Shown here in pieces: positions 63,032-64,000 of a stretch of 64,000 nucleotides of DNA. Both the position numbers and the translations under genes were made by a program. Position 1 is the stretch's first letter; the number at the start of each line of letters is the position of its first letter. The DNA comes from Eledone cirrhosa (Eukaryota; Mollusca; Cephalopoda; Octopoda; Eledonidae), in NCBI GenBank assembly GCA_964016885.1, contig OZ024743.1:18897372-18961371 (forward strand). Direction: 5' to 3'. The notes under the pieces were generated by a model that was not told the DNA's origin, did not search any database, and worked only from the letters and a program-made list of their open reading frames with translations.

Positions 63032-64000
63032 TAATACAATAACAGAGATAGTTTAAAGCTAAATTCTGACTGGTAACCATCTCACTCAACAAACATTAGG
63101 TTATATTAAAATATAGACCCAATTTAAGTGTTCGGGGTGCTAACAATATGTATAATGTGGAGAAACCAGTTGTATTATTTTATGAGATATAATTAAAGTT
63201 AAAGTATATCTCTCTTTCCAAACAATTGTTTCATTATAAGTTTTCTACAAGTTTGGGAGAATGTTTTCAGTTTATGTAGAAGCCTAATATATATTCATGT
63301 AAGAATATATTTAGGTGGGCACTTATAAATCATCAGTGGAAGCCCATTAAACATTGATATAAGAAAACAATTTCTTACCGCTGTCAAAATCATGTCCGTA
63401 AAGTTGGTCTCTCTCACCTCGAATGACCGCCAAATTTGAAATTCCAGCAGTTTTTGACTGAGGAAGTATCATAGCGACACGAAGCGGGAAGGGGAGACAA
63501 CCCACGAAATGAGGAAAAAAAAATAATATACACGCGGGTTAATTAGTTTTTTTGAAAACATTATCAATCCAACGTGTTTAAGAACTCAATTGAAAATAAA
63601 AAAATAAATATATGCTTGTATAAATTACACACGCATATAGATATTTTCTTTGGCTAAATCAGAAGTTGTACCCGAATAAGAACCGCTTCTCATAACCGCA
63701 GTAAATGCAGAAATTCATGCTATAAAGGGCAAATGGGAATATAATTCTCCGGCCGAATTATTAAGAGTAAAATATAAAACACACGCGGGTTAATTAGTTA
63801 TTTCAAAACCAATATTTATTCCTCGTGTAAAGAACTCAATTAATAAAAGAAAATAAATACATATATGCATGTAATTATATACGTAGGCATATATATATAT
63901 TTTCCTAGGCTAAAAAACAGACAAGTTACAACCAAAAAAAGCCACAATATTTCACAACAATAATAAATACGGAACGTCAAATTCATAAGGTACCTGGAAA
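63032..64000. other. No identifiable gene; local imperfect direct repeat
   Basis: 63520-63650 and 63775-63905 share ACACGCGGGTTAATTAGTT, AAAGAACTCAATT and a TATATGC.TGTA block, then a TTTTC.T.GGCTAAA end: a degenerate direct repeat at about 255-bp spacing. No coding was seen. Confidence 0.5.

Overview
The window looks like repeat-rich intergenic (or very large intronic) DNA from a cephalopod mollusc, most likely an octopus. The evidence is internal. It holds several copies and fragments of the tRNA-derived SINE typical of octopus (RNA-strand B box GTTCAAATCCC, internal GATAAAATAAAGTACCAGTA, end GGCCTTGTGCC, ATT-rich tail). It also holds an unusual number of Penelope-like retroelement (PLE) pieces carrying GIY-YIG nuclease domains, degenerate LINE ORF2s of several types, Helitron-type termini, and long (TA)n, (CA)n and (GA)n microsatellites. 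I could not support any host protein-coding exon, tRNA gene, rRNA or CRISPR array. Every recognisable coding stretch belongs to a transposable element, and most are broken.

Layout. 1-7.8 kb: AT-rich DNA with microsatellites. 7.8-10.7 kb: a 5'-truncated PLE on the minus strand whose reverse transcriptase and GIY-YIG domains are still in one open frame. 11.7-12.1 kb: two adjacent SINEs. 12.1-13.5 kb: a second, frameshifted PLE end. 13.6-16.0 kb: a LINE with an ORF1 remnant joined to the end of ORF2, whose 3' end resembles the SINE tail. 16-24.4 kb: little that can be identified. 24.4-26.6 kb: two degenerate LINEs tail to tail. 28.9-29.5 kb: a nested palindrome built around microsatellites. 33.0-35.6 kb: two copies of one PLE in head-to-head inverted orientation (arms about 1.16 kb, spacer 276 bp). 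35.8-38.1 kb: a coding relic, a 280-bp palindrome, a Helitron-type 3' end, a 0.94-kb inverted repeat and a Rex1/CR1-like LINE end. 40-46 kb: three more PLE fragments, two SINE tail insertions with target-site duplications, and a 621-bp candidate non-autonomous Helitron. 46.1-47.8 kb: a duplicated foldback repeat joined to a PLE 3' end. 48-52.2 kb: microsatellites, a perfect-looking palindrome, a Rex1-like LINE and an 80-bp minisatellite. 53.8-56.8 kb: another PLE 3' end, a Helitron relic and a long RTE-like LINE. 58.9-63.0 kb: a PLE ORF fragment and five further 3'-terminal copies of its family, arranged as inverted repeats around (TA)n tracts.

Two patterns connect these pieces. Most PLE 3' ends abut (TA)n microsatellites. 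At least five otherwise dissimilar repeat families carry, near their 3' ends, a CTGAnGA / short stem-loop / GAAA block that resembles a hammerhead ribozyme core.
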